Below, piece after piece: positions 12,201 through 22,375 of a stretch of DNA of 64,000 bases. The position numbers and the translations under genes are program-made. Each line of letters begins with the position of its first letter. The first letter of the stretch is position 1. The stretch is taken from assembly GCF_029227915.1 (NCBI RefSeq), contig NC_079880.1, positions 11,373,501-11,437,500 of the forward strand, written 5' to 3'. The notes under the pieces are model-generated. The model was given only the letters and a program-made list of their open reading frames with translations. It did not search any database and was not told where the DNA came from. This DNA comes from Hydractinia symbiolongicarpus. Taxonomy: Eukaryota; Cnidaria; Hydrozoa; Anthoathecata; Hydractiniidae.

Positions 12201-13824
12201 GGAACTGTTTCTCATCTCTACTAAAGTGCATTTTCCCACAGCATAACAACTAGACCTTGTTGTTATATTTGCTAGAAAGAAAAAGTCGAAACTCCCTATC
12301 CATCGACGTGGGAGGAACAACGCGACGACAGAGAACTGTTCACCGTTCCTGTTGGTGGTTCAGAATGGCTTGATGTTTGTCAGTTGTTTAATGGAACATT
12401 AGACAACATGAAAAACGCCATCACAGTGACGAAAGTCGAACGTGTGCAAAACAGATGGCTGTGGAGAAAGTATTGTCTGCAGAAGAAACTCATGATTGAG
12501 AAAAATGGTGCGTTTGTATTATTACAAGCTGGAACTTAATTTTTGCCAAGTTTTACAAACAATGCTATGTTTTAGGCGAGAATAATGTAAACGAGAAACT
12601 ACTGTTCCATGGCACTAGATCAAACCATCCCGTGTTGATATGGAAGGGCGAGAACAGTTTCGATTTGCGGCATTGTCATTCAGGTAATTGGGGCAAAGGG
12701 GCATATTTTGCAGAGAAAGCTGCATATTCGATCAATTACGCTTATAAGAGTGGTAATGGTGAAAAGCAAATCTTTATGGCAAACGTGTTGACAGGTGCGT
12801 GGTCTGTGAATTTAACAGTTTAATTTTTCGCAAATTTAGCAACTCTTTGCTATTACTTTCTGAACAATGTTTTTATTTTACTCACTTCACTTTTTGTATG
12901 CGACAAAAGGCTTCTCGAATCTGTCCAGAAAGATGTTAAAGGGGCTACCAACCGGTTAAAATGCTCACATTCCGTATATCCTGCGCACATATTAAAAGTC
13001 CGGTAAACGCGTTTTGCGCAATGAACAGACCGGCGCACTTTGCTCGCTAGTTCAATATTTTTTTCCGAAAAGTATATTACAAAGAAATATTTCAGCAAGA
13101 CTCATTTTGGATGAAAATATGACTAAGGCTGGAGAAGATAAAAATTCTAGATATATCTATAAGTTCGAGTCTGTAAATTACATACATGCCGGAAAAAAAG
13201 CCATTTTTGTTTTTGCCGCCTCCAGCTCGACTTTCGTGTAAGTCACTAAAGTCGAAAACCAACAGCCGTTCCGTAGCCCCTTTAACAGTGTTTTTGTTTA
13301 ACTGTCGAATGTCAAATAAACGTCACCGACCGTTAATACAGCGTTGTCGCGCCTCCTCAAAACTCCTTAAATTTCAAATTCCCTCCCGCCCCCCCCCACT
13401 TTTTTCACCTCTCCAAAAAAAAACTTTTTCCGGATTTATTCATATTTCCCTTCACAAAACTATATGATTTATCGCATGTTTTTAATTTTTGAAATTCAAA
13501 AAATGCCACATGGGTACAGAAATGTTTTCTTCAATTTCTTTGAAAAAATATGAACAAGTATTTTGACCCCTGTCAATTGGCTAAATGTCTTTTTCCAGGA
13601 TTCAACATTTAGTCAGTTGCCAAATATGTCTTTTTACAGGATTTAACATTATGATGGAAGGAGATTGCTCCTTGCAACTTCCCCCTGTCAGACGAACCGA
13701 TTCGAATGGTGTTGTAACGCGATTTGATTCAGTGTCTGGTTTGAGTTGGGGTTATAAAATCTATGTATTGTATCAACTGGACGTAGCGTATCCATCTTAT
13801 CTCATCACTTATCAAGGACATTGA
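9218..13824 (+). CDS. CUE-like + PARP catalytic domain protein (predicted mono-ADP-ribosyltransferase)
   Basis: Four exons join in phase: 9218-10279, 12276-12507, 12576-12794 and 13640-13824, giving 565 aa. Residues about 8-48 look like a CUE ubiquitin-binding fold: an LFP motif followed by an IEELF helix and a VTNYLLD helix. Residues about 55-265 are Ser/Thr/Asn-rich and probably disordered. From about 355 the PARP catalytic region follows, with VQNRWLW, LFHGT (H443) and WGKGAYFA (Y475). Near the end, YPSYLITY seems to place an isoleucine (I560) where PARP1 has its catalytic glutamate. In the family an H-Y-I/L triad goes with mono- rather than poly-ADP-ribosylation, so a mono-transferase is inferred. 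No WWE, macro or CCCH domain is seen. ATG 9218 is the first in frame. Intron 1 and intron 3 each contain a small transposon. Confidence 0.88.
10891..11199. mobile_element. TA-flanked MITE (CCGTAATGCTTCGAA termini)
   Basis: TACCGTAATGCTTCGAA at 10891-10907 is exactly inverted at 11183-11199. The outer TA on each side may be the target duplication, as in Tc1/mariner-type elements. Inside are GGGGCGTTT-type motifs repeated near both ends. It sits in intron 1 of the CUE-PARP gene. The 74-codon ORF inside has no recognisable motif. A related element with CCGTAAATG ends is at 46051-46167. Confidence 0.8.
12940..13281. mobile_element. TTAA-flanked MITE (Kolobok-like), PARP intron 3
   Basis: AGGGGCTAC at the left end is inverted as GTAGCCCCT at the right, and both ends are bordered by TTAA (12936-12939 and 13282-13285). 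Further inward the ends match imperfectly. TTAA duplications are made by piggyBac and Kolobok elements; an AGG start suits Kolobok better. No transposase ORF is present, so it is non-autonomous. Confidence 0.72.
13597..13639 (+). promoter_or_regulatory. Duplicated 3' splice sites before the last PARP exon
   Basis: Two almost identical polypyrimidine-AG acceptors followed by GATTCAACATT or GATTTAACATT lie 41 nt apart (AG at 13597-13598 and 13638-13639). Only the second gives the full C-terminal exon. The first would lead into an in-frame TAG after four codons and remove the end of the catalytic domain. Which is used cannot be told from sequence. Confidence 0.7.
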
Positions 13825-14078
13825 TGCACACAGGTAATATCTAACACTATATGCCGTGATGTTTTTTATTGTATAATAACATTGATTTTACGAGAGTTTA
13901 GTTTTTATTTCATTGTACATTTATTTACATTTTACTACAAATATTATATCCACTTTCATTTTTTTCACTCTCGCAGGATTCAATTGTTACAATTTATGAG
14001 TTACTTTTTCAACCTGCGGATATTTGGGAATGCAGCTGTGCGCAATCACTTTGAAAAGAGAGAATACGGGTTTTATTA

Positions 14079-14534
14079 TCTCTTAGATAATAGCCGTCGT
14101 CTGTCTGTCTGTGTGTCCGCGAAAGCCGTGTCCCGTAACGGAAACACGAAAATGCGCATCAATACCAAATGCGATATATTCCTGTCCACTTTGTTGCAAC
14201 GGGTTAAATTAAAGGACGGGCGACTGCGTGGATTTTTCCACGGGCTAACGATTAGTATCTATATAATAATTCCCTTATACGTCTGTCCGTCACGCAAAAT
14301 GGTAGCTTAGCTACGCAAGTAGCGAAATATTTTTGTCCACTTTGTTGCAATAGGTTAATTTAAAGGACGGGTGAACCCGTGGATTTTTCCACGGGCTAAC
14401 GACTAGTCTCTTTAATAATATCTGTCGTCTGTCTGTCTGTCCGTGCGTCTATTTGTCTTTTTGTTACGGAAAGACGAAATGTGATATATAAAGAATGGGC
14501 GACCCTGTGGAATTTTCCACGGGTTGACGGATAG
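14079..14534 (+). mobile_element. Three head-to-tail miniature Helitron copies
   Basis: Units at about 14079-14255, 14258-14406 and 14407-14534 each begin with TC, carry a GTCTGTCTG tract, and end with a hairpin of the type CCCGTGGATTTTTCCACGGG followed 7-8 nt later by CTAG (ATAG or TTAG where mutated). TC start, 3' hairpin, CTRR end and insertion between A and T are Helitron hallmarks. Unit 2 abuts unit 3 directly (CTAG then TCTCTT). Part of a fourth unit follows to about 14570. No Rep/helicase ORF is present, so the copies are non-autonomous. Confidence 0.8.
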
Positions 14535-14898
14535 CCGCATTCCGTCTGTCTGTTCGTGCGTCAAAAGCGACTTGTGTTAACCGCGCCCGCTATCTCAGGG
14601 ACGAAAACCCGTCGGGCCTCCGCTTGCAAAGGGGCGGGTTCCCGCTGACCCAATCAGGAGCAGGGATTTTATATAAATGACCAATCAGAAGCTAAAGCGC
14701 TTTATGTTTCTTAGCAACGATTTTTACGTTACGTAAAGTAAAGGATGAACTTTGAGCTTGGGACATTTTTTCATGTGATTTTCGTATAATGGCGTATCTG
14801 TGTGTTTTATTTGTTTTTGTTTTGTTTGTTTGAATCATTGAATTACTGTTGCACAGGAAACTGAGGCCAAGGATCATAGACTGAAACATACAGACTAA

Positions 14899-14958
14899 CA
14901 GTTTCATAATGGAGTGATTGCCTTCAGTGCGAAAGGTCTTGCGTTCAAACCCAGGGCC
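14899..14958 (+). repeat. Possible degenerate tRNA-like sequence
   Basis: ATAATGGAGTGATTGC resembles an A box and TGCGTTCAAACCC a B box about 35 nt later. The arms do not pair well. It may be the head of a decayed tRNA-derived SINE. Confidence 0.3.
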
Positions 14959-14969
14959 AGAAGCTGTAA

Positions 14970-17880
14970 AGCGTGAATCGCTCCTTTCTGCTTAACGTGT
15001 AGTATGAGAATAAGATTAAAATATCAGGCAGTTTATCTAGTTGAACAGCTGTTGAGCTTGCACGCCTTTTGTAGCACAAAGAGAAGTTTTAAATGCACTA
15101 GAGCCTCTTTGCACGATCACCATAAATGACAATACCATTGGGAATTGAATCGGCTATTCTGGGTAAACAACAATAAGATATTTTTGATGTGATATTTTTT
15201 CCTTGGGCAAAGACGAACTATTGTTATGTGGAGAGGTGTTGGGTGGAATTGTTCGCTTCTACGATAATTTTGAATATTCCAACAGCAGGTTGTTTATTCT
15301 AGGATCCGGGTTAACAACATCTTCGGGGGAAATGCGTGAAAAATTAGATCATCAGCAAATATTTTATAAGATGGGCAATTTGGAGGACCATACGATTATT
15401 AGAATATAATTTATTTTGACCGTAATATTTTCAACGCAGTTGATAAGCTTGTGGTCACTTCTTCATAAAGCATCAAACGTTTGGCTGCTAATAGAGGTAG
15501 TCGTACTTGTGTATATACTTAAGAATTTGCATGTTGCCATAAATTTTGATGCTGAATTTGAATATGTTTGTCATTTTTGGTGAAAATGATCAGAAAATTT
15601 TAACCATGTTAACCCTGATCCTTTTTTATTTAAAACTAATAATGTGTAAACATGAAGGGATATTCCATTGTGTCAAACAATATTACCTTTCTATACAACA
15701 AAATAAGAACGGTTTTCCCGATTGAGCAACGGTATTTCGAACTATGCTTTTCAACTTACAGCCTTTCCATTATATTGGCGCTTGCTGTATACGTCACGAT
15801 CAAAATCTTTACAGACCAGATTTGAGTATTATACGAGCCTGCGTTATTTTTTTGTTAAAATGTAATACGAACGCAGAAATAATTCTCAGGAGAAGAATTT
15901 GAAAGAAAGATTTGTCCAAAATTATTCCAAAACTTACTACTAGATTCTCAATTCGAACCGCGAATGAATTTATAGATGTGCATATTTTACATAGCTAGCC
16001 TCACAAATATCGAGAGATTTACCCTGTCTGTTATATCCAGGAGGGGCCATGGCTTATGGGGAGTTCTAGAGAATTTATTGCTAATTTTTGGCTATGCATA
16101 CCCAATCAGGGTCAACGTTCTATTAGACAACTCCCTGCAACACATTCAACGACCTAAACAGTGATACCCTAGGCTTTGGTTAACCCAGGTCTATGGTATC
16201 ATTTACTCGCCTATATTGACTCGCCGCCAAGGTGAATCGAAATCCGAAATCCGAAATCACTCTATAAAAAGTTAAAAGATCGGCGCCAATATTTTGTCTT
16301 TGATCCTTTTCGAATTGAACTAGACTTTTACTGCCCGCTTTACCTGGATTGATGTGAACTGAAAACATTCTCCTCCCCAGAGCCCTTTGAGGTGTTCACC
16401 TTAAAAAGCTCTGAACGCTTTCGTGTTTTTAGGACTAACTAGGTGGTCTGCATGGAATCCATATTGCAACTAAACCATACTTATTTTTTGTTTTGCTATG
16501 TATACTTAATTGTTTTGTGTATGAGACATTACAAAATAAGTAAAATATTGATGTAATACCGTGCAGCATTTGATGACTGACAATTTTTTGCCAGCGTTAA
16601 GTTAGAAAGGCTGTAACCCTTTTCTTGTTTATCCTGTAATTTTAAACATTCCTGTCCGCAGTTTTTATTATTGCTTTTCAATGTCTTCACTAAGTGAGTG
16701 GCAAAGAAGTTCTATAACCGTTTTATCCCACAAAATACTAATTTTTCGGGAAGGGCTTCTGTGCTGGTAAATGATAAGGTAAAGGACATTGTGGTTGTTT
16801 ACATAAACGTAATAATTACACAAGTAGAACCATTTCTTATTAATTGCGTGCTATTTGCATAACTGGTTGTTGACATTGTGAAACTGTGTATTAATATTAT
16901 TAAATAATATATTTTCTTTATATAGCGTAAGAAGAAGAATGCGATATGGCATCGGTCTCCACAAAGATTGGTATACAAATTTAGCAGCACATTCTATAGT
17001 CATAAAACAAGGCAACATGTTTCCTTGATTATATATATATATATATTTTTATTTGTTATGCATTTTTTACTCAGTAGCAGCATGAATACTGCATGAGAAA
17101 AAGATACACAAGAAACTTATAAAAACCTAAATCAATGTTTGTTGCATTTGCAGTCAAGCATGTATCTATGCGAACCAAAACATATTTGATTTATTTAATG
17201 TAAAATAATTTTATTGGAACCACTTCTTTCCTTTCTTTACTTTTCTATCCTTAAAACAGATTGATAAATAGAATTTAATAATTATTTAAACACAGTGGGG
17301 TTAACAGTGGGGTTAACAGCTTTGAGATTAAAAGTCTTGTTCATAAGAAATCTATGTTGAATATTTAGAGCCTTGTTACCTTAACTTTGGCATTGAAAAA
17401 ATAGTGATTGACATTTTGAGGGATTAAAACTGTTTTTACACCTGCAGATACTACATATTTTGTTGACTTCGTAACGCTGTAAGGCCTTTAGTGTAAACAA
17501 GGCGTTAAGACGCAGTGACGATGACAATTCCATGACAGTTAGTTATTATGTTAATAATATCGATCCAAATATCGGACTACCTGATGCTGGAACAAACAAA
17601 AAACAAATTAAAAAAGCTTCACTATAGCTATTGTATTATACTAGATGTGGATAGTTTTTCATTTTTGTAAATATTCAGGCTTCTGTATAAAATTAGTAAC
17701 ATATTAATTGATTTTAGGCTTAGCAATTTTGCAACCTGATAATTTTACTTATGTCATTTTGCAATCTTCTTAGTGAGTGTCTACTCGAACGCAATGCAAG
17801 TAACCAATCTTCATTCTGGACTGGCTAGTAATCAAAACTTTTATATTCCACTAGTGTTAATTTGACTGAGGCTGTAATTC
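14970..17880. other. Intergenic, no gene seen
   Basis: Short ORFs only, including a 68-codon one at 15203-15409 without motif or splice context. At about 16181-16235 a sequence matches the non-tRNA part of the SINE at 22262-22375 and is probably a truncated copy. A TA dinucleotide run lies at about 17028-17046. Confidence 0.55.
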
Positions 17881-17882
17881 TT

Positions 17883-19060
17883 TGCAGAAAACTGTTAAAT
17901 TGTTCGCAGATACGCAAGTTCGGTGAATTCATTCCACTTATCCTGCTACTATTGTAAGCTTGGGAGCATTTATGGCTTAATCCGTGGAACACGTCATGAA
18001 AAAACGCGTGTCTTGAAAATACTCAGATTTTTTTGGCTTACTCGGTTACGCTAGAAGTGAAATCATAAAAAATGGTTTTGGGCGCTTTTTCCAAATGGGT
18101 ATACAATGATGTCAGTGCGTCTTTTCTTTCTTTACTACCTGTTATAATGTAAACCCAACACAGTAACCATGACAAGGCCAAAACCACAAAACAGGATAGG
18201 TTGTCCTTTTTTGAACACGCCCGGGTACACCTTCCGACATCTAGCATCTGGGGTGTCGTCATTTGCGGTGTCATTTATTTCCCTTTTATCCAAATTTCTC
18301 TCAGTTGGTCTCCATGCTCAGTGAAGTATTACGCTCGACCGTACTGAGCCGGGTTATAAGTAGCTTCTAATTTCTTAGTTGGCGCAGATTTTACGCGCTC
18401 GCATATGTGCACGAAAAAGTTAAACGTGTCCTCGAGAACCTAGCCATTATGAACGATAAATGATTGCATCATTAAGCATGCAATCTCCGAACAATATAAC
18501 TTGGACATCTTCCACTAACGCTAAAATGTCCATACTGCTATTGCCACAAAAGCTGTTCAGCTTTTCTGTTAAAGCGACAGGACATATGATATTAAATGAA
18601 TAACTAAACAGCATTGATGACAACTTTGCATCAACAGTTGTTCGTTTCGATCTCTACCTTGTTGTTGTATGTTAAAGCGCGAAAAAAAAAAGATACAACT
18701 CGATCATCATGTAACTGCACATATTCCTCGAACATAAAAGACGAAATCTGGTTATACTTCCCAGCGATTGTAAATCGACACATTTGTTGAAAAGTGTCTC
18801 CCGCCAATTTGTAAAATGATGCAGTGTTATGTTCATTAGAACAATAGCTTGTTTAAAATTTAGTCTAATTTTCGCTTCCTCGCACCAAGCACAGGACATA
18901 CAAAAGTCAATTTTCATATGGGATGCCCATGCAAACCACCACACAATAAAAGTTAAACTTGACATCAAAAACCTGCCTGTCAGAAATAGGCCCCTGTATG
19001 TTTTGTTCATGCATAGTAAATCCAGAAAATGTTTGTTTTGCACTGTTTACAGCATCAACA
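17883..19060 (-). pseudogene. Decayed KDZ/CxC-like transposase remnant
   Basis: Read on the minus strand in shifting frames, the segment gives pieces that resemble large cysteine-cluster/KDZ-type transposases: APKTIFYDF (near 18070), then after a frame change FHDVFHGLSHKCSQAY (about 17950-18000) and ICEQFNSFLQ (about 17885-17915). Upstream pieces such as DTFQQMCRFTIAG (about 18750-18800) look coding too. The family carries these blocks in the same order near the C-terminus. Several stops and frame changes separate them, so the gene is dead. I recognise the block order from memory and could not check it, hence the moderate confidence. Confidence 0.55.
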
Positions 19061-19588
19061 ACCATCTAACCAATTTCATATGAATTATCGTGCACATCTA
19101 GGCTTTCAGGAGTTGACAGTATATTAATCACCTACGCTAGATGGCTAAATCTAGTGACGTGATACGAAAATCTTCTAACCCACTGTCATAATAACATTGG
19201 AAACAGTCTCCGTGTCTTAAACTAACACTATCGGAACTTCTTTTAATGATGTCAGTATTGCATCATATTCTACTTCATCCGTCCATACTTAAAGGAGTGG
19301 TCCCACGAAAAATCAAAAAAAATAATTTCATTGTATTTTATCGGAAATGTTTTATTTATTATTATAAAAAACTTTTTTTAAAAAAAAGTTTTTTTTTTTC
19401 TTAGTCGGCCCTTTTTTACAATCCTGTTTAAATAGCCGTGACGTCATAGTTGGCGAATGATAGACAATTCAGCAAATAGAATGATATTCTAGAGAATCCA
19501 AGATCGTAATTTCATAATTAGAAATATTTATTTTATTTTATTTTCTTTAATTATAATCACATATATTATATATTTTATATTTTTGTGT

Positions 19589-20330
19589 TTATTCTTCCGA
19601 GTAAGGGACATAGACACCACCCTCTTCAGGGAAAACTTGTCTTATTTTCCACAAAACACGCGACGGTATAACTCGGCGATTGCCTTTTCCAAGTCGTTAG
19701 AAAACGAACCAAATGAATTGCTTGTAAGCAGCAAACCGAAAAGATTTGTTTGTAGGCGTGTCTTGCAGAAAATTTTCCCTCTTGTCTCGTGTAAGCATAT
19801 TAAAACGAGACAAAGTTGCTTGAAATCCTCATTCTCAGTTATACATTTTATTCCTAAAAAAACAACGGATATTTGTATGATACATATCATTATTATTTCG
19901 TATTTTAACAATACTTTTTATGTAGCTTAATCATATTTAAAAAAATATCTTTAAGCACATATACCTTGGAATTTTTGTCTGTTAATGCATCCACTTCCGT
20001 GCAACAAAGACAATCAATCTCCCTAGTTTCAGTCTTGCAGTTATCGCACTTGCACCATTCGTTCTCCCAACACGAAAACTTTGTTAATGTTTTACTAGAA
20101 ATATCGTTTCTCTCTCAGTTACAATGTTTTTATTATCATCTTATTTAGTGGTCTCGAATTAAAAAAAGTTGAAGCCCTGTGCCTGTAAAAAGCTCATCAA
20201 AGGTTTCCATCTCAATTACCGTCCTCATCTTCTCCAAAATTGTTTTCTTCTTCAATAATATCATACTCTAATTCTTCTTCACTGTGTCTGTGTTCATATA
20301 TGTGATCTGAGTATCAAGCTTTTCTTTCTC
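19589..20330 (-). pseudogene. Broken P2X7 C-terminal (intracellular) domain protein
   Basis: On the minus strand a cysteine-rich piece near 19975-20095 contains WCKCDNCKTE and DCLCCTEVDAL, typical of the zinc-binding ballast domain of P2X7 receptors. It ends at a plausible GTATAT donor. Further on, GIKCITENEDFKQLCL (about 19805-19850) and, in another frame, FRFAAYKQFIWFV, a stop, then [11 protein letters not shown] and a FPEEG stretch follow in family order, ending in PYSEE and a TAA at 19589. An acidic stretch (EEELEYDIIEEE, about 20230) precedes the domain. The stop, the frame change and an intron phase mismatch show it is not functional as read. Such stand-alone domains are common in cnidarians and fish. 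Confidence 0.7.
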
Positions 20331-20356
20331 TCTCTCTCTATCTCTCTCTCTGTCTC
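20326..20356. repeat. TC microsatellite
   Basis: Simple TCTCTCTC run with a few interruptions, next to the right inverted repeat of the P2X7-C-domain cassette. Confidence 0.85.
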
Positions 20357-20860
20357 GAAGCTAACATCGCCAATTATGACGTCACAGCAAAAGGTTCTTA
20401 ATAAAACGACAATCTTTGCGCATTGAATAAAACATCAATAAACAATATTTCGTAAAAAGAAAAAAAACTTTGTACTAATTGAATAGCGGAGAATCCAAAG
20501 AACAAATAAAAAAATCGACTTTAACTTATTAACTATGAAACTAATAACTATCTCTGTAAAACAGGGATAACAGGACGAATTGATAAACATTAAACATTAC
20601 ATTAAACCTGCTGATGTTAAGAATAAAAACAGATTTGCGTACAAATTTTCTCATATTTTGCACAATAATAAAGTGTTGAATTTGTTAAGATATATACTAT
20701 AATGTCAGTGTTGCCATAATTTCCCAAAACTCATTTTCAGAATTTTATAAGATATAATTTTTCATGAAAGCCACGACAATAACCCAAATTACTGGATAGG
20801 GGAGAACAAGAGTAAATAGCTACAGCTCATTGCTTTCTATATTTTAGATAATTATAAATG

Positions 20861-21006
20861 TATCGTTAGCTCGTGGAAAATCCACGGGTTCGCCCTTCCT
20901 TTTTATATCGCATTGCGTGCTTCTCGCTATTGCGCAGCTAAGCTACCATTTTGCGTGACAGACAGACGGACGGACGGACAGACGTATACGTGCATTACAA
21001 TATAGA
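20861..21006 (-). mobile_element. Miniature Helitron copy
   Basis: Reverse-complement copy of the family at 14.1 kb: read on the minus strand it begins TCTATATTGTAATG, has the GTCTGTCCG tract and ends with a CCCGTGGA...CCACGAGC hairpin. The terminal CTAG is mutated to GATA. Confidence 0.78.
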
Positions 21007-21067
21007 TACTAGATATTCAAAGAATCAATTTTAAAAAACTTGTGACAAATTTAAATTAGAGTAAAAC

Positions 21068-21306
21068 AAGACGTATGATATACGTAAACAACCTCGCGAA
21101 TAAAGTTTACAAAAAGCTGTATAATAGATTGTGATTTTTGTTACGAAGTTGGACACGACATATTTTGCTATTCAGATAGGCAATAATATTTGTTACACAC
21201 TATGCAGTTATTTTTCATAATTGATTTGTGAGATCTTCTTTAACGGAAAATTCCTCGAAATCTCAATTTTCCATGGGTCAGTCTGAGGGTAAACTGACTG
21301 ACAGGA
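21068..21306. repeat. Dispersed repeat, copy 1
   Basis: This block starts at AAGACGTATGATATACG and ends in AAACTGACTGACAGGAA. A shorter copy with the same ends and inner motif (CATATTTTGCTATTC) is at 52299-52447. No terminal inverted repeat or ORF is visible, so the element type is unknown. Confidence 0.65.
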
Positions 21307-21344
21307 AGAAGAGAGACCACAAGCCTACGGTGGCCCACAACTGC

Positions 21345-21850
21345 CACGGTAGAAGAAAAAGTCACGGCCAAAAGAAAAAGCCACGATAAATGACACGGTA
21401 GAAGAAAAAGTCACGATAAATGACACAGTAGAAGAAAAAGTCACGGCCAAAAGAAAAAGCCACGATAAATGACACGGTAGAAGAAAAAGTCACGATAAAT
21501 GACACGGTAGAAGAAAAAGTCACGGTTAAAAGAAAAAGTCACGATAAATGACACGGTAGATGAAAAAGTCACGGCCGAAAGAAAAAGCCACGATAAATTA
21601 CACGGTAGAAGAAAAAGCCACGATAAATGACACGGTAGAAGAAAAAGTCACGATAAATGACACGGTAGAAGAAAAAGTCACAACCGAAAGAAAAAGCCAC
21701 GATAAATGACACGGTAGAAGAAAAGTCACGGCAGAAGAAAAAGCCACGATAAATGACACGGTAGAAGAAAAAGTCACGATAAATGAAACGGTAGAAGAAA
21801 AAGTCACGGCCGAAAGAAAAAGCCACGATAAATAACACGGCAAATAGAAA
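21345..21850. repeat. 30-bp minisatellite
   Basis: About 17 units of a 30-bp motif, GTAGAAGAAAAAGTCACGAT plus AAATGACACG, with some units carrying a CACGGCCGAAAGAAAAAGC variant. Because the period is a multiple of three, two minus-strand frames stay open for 89 and 102 codons and read as repeats of FFFYRVIYR or SSTVSFIVTF. These are by-products of the period, not a gene. Confidence 0.9.
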
Positions 21851-22261
21851 AAGCCAGGGTAAAACATTAATATTCATGTTTTCTTTTTTTTTTTACGTTT
21901 AAGGTGTTATAAATTACACGGAAGACAAAAAATGTGAACCTTCATTAAGTGCAAGAAAGAATAAAAGAAATAATTAATGGTCCAGACGCTGCTGTAGGTT
22001 ATCTCGTCATTATTTTGCCTTTTGCTTTCATTTTAACCAAATTTTGTAAAATCGATGTATTTAATAAATTGATATGGTGGAGCGCCTTCGCTTCTTTCTT
22101 ACGTAATGTTGTGGAAATTTAAAGAGGCATTTAGAGAGACCTTAATTCTGCCTACATTCACTTCTGTAAACTTTGGTGGAAGCACCTTTACTTTACCAGT
22201 TTTTTAAAGAATGATTTTGAACACTTATTTTATAAGATAAGTGTTCATGATACCATAGCCC

Positions 22262-22375
22262 CGGTTAACCCGTGGTTATAGTAACATTCACTCGCCCATG
22301 TTGAATCGCCGTAGGAATCGAACCCCGTCTCCCACAAAGAGTACGAGAGCTTAAACCACTAATCTAAGGCGCCAT
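22262..22375 (-). repeat. tRNA-derived SINE
   Basis: On the minus strand an A box (TAGATTAGTGG, 22356-22366) and a B box (GGGGTTCGATTCC, 22314-22326) lie in the right order and spacing for an RNA polymerase III promoter, followed by a non-tRNA tail. The anticodon arm does not form a standard seven-base loop, so this is a pseudo-tRNA head of a SINE. A tail-only fragment is at about 16181-16235. Confidence 0.68.

Larger units (their letters stand above)
19434..20388. mobile_element. Inverted repeats with TGACGTCA enclosing a P2X7-C-domain relic
   Basis: At about 19434-19458 the sequence GTGACGTCATAGTTGGCGAATG appears in slightly diverged form, inverted, at about 20362-20388. Between them lies the decayed P2X7-C-domain sequence. 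Inverted flanks around a lone coding relic suggest a transposed cassette, but I could not find clean outer termini or a target duplication. A run starting AAAGGAGTGGTCCCACG near 19290 could be an outer end; its partner is missing. Confidence 0.45.

Noticed and set aside
18829..19083. 84-codon plus-strand ORF
   Set aside because: Antisense to the KDZ-like relic; the minus strand gives the better explanation.
21569..21877. Two overlapping minus-strand ORFs of 102 and 89 codons
   Set aside because: Produced by the 30-bp minisatellite, whose period keeps frames open.
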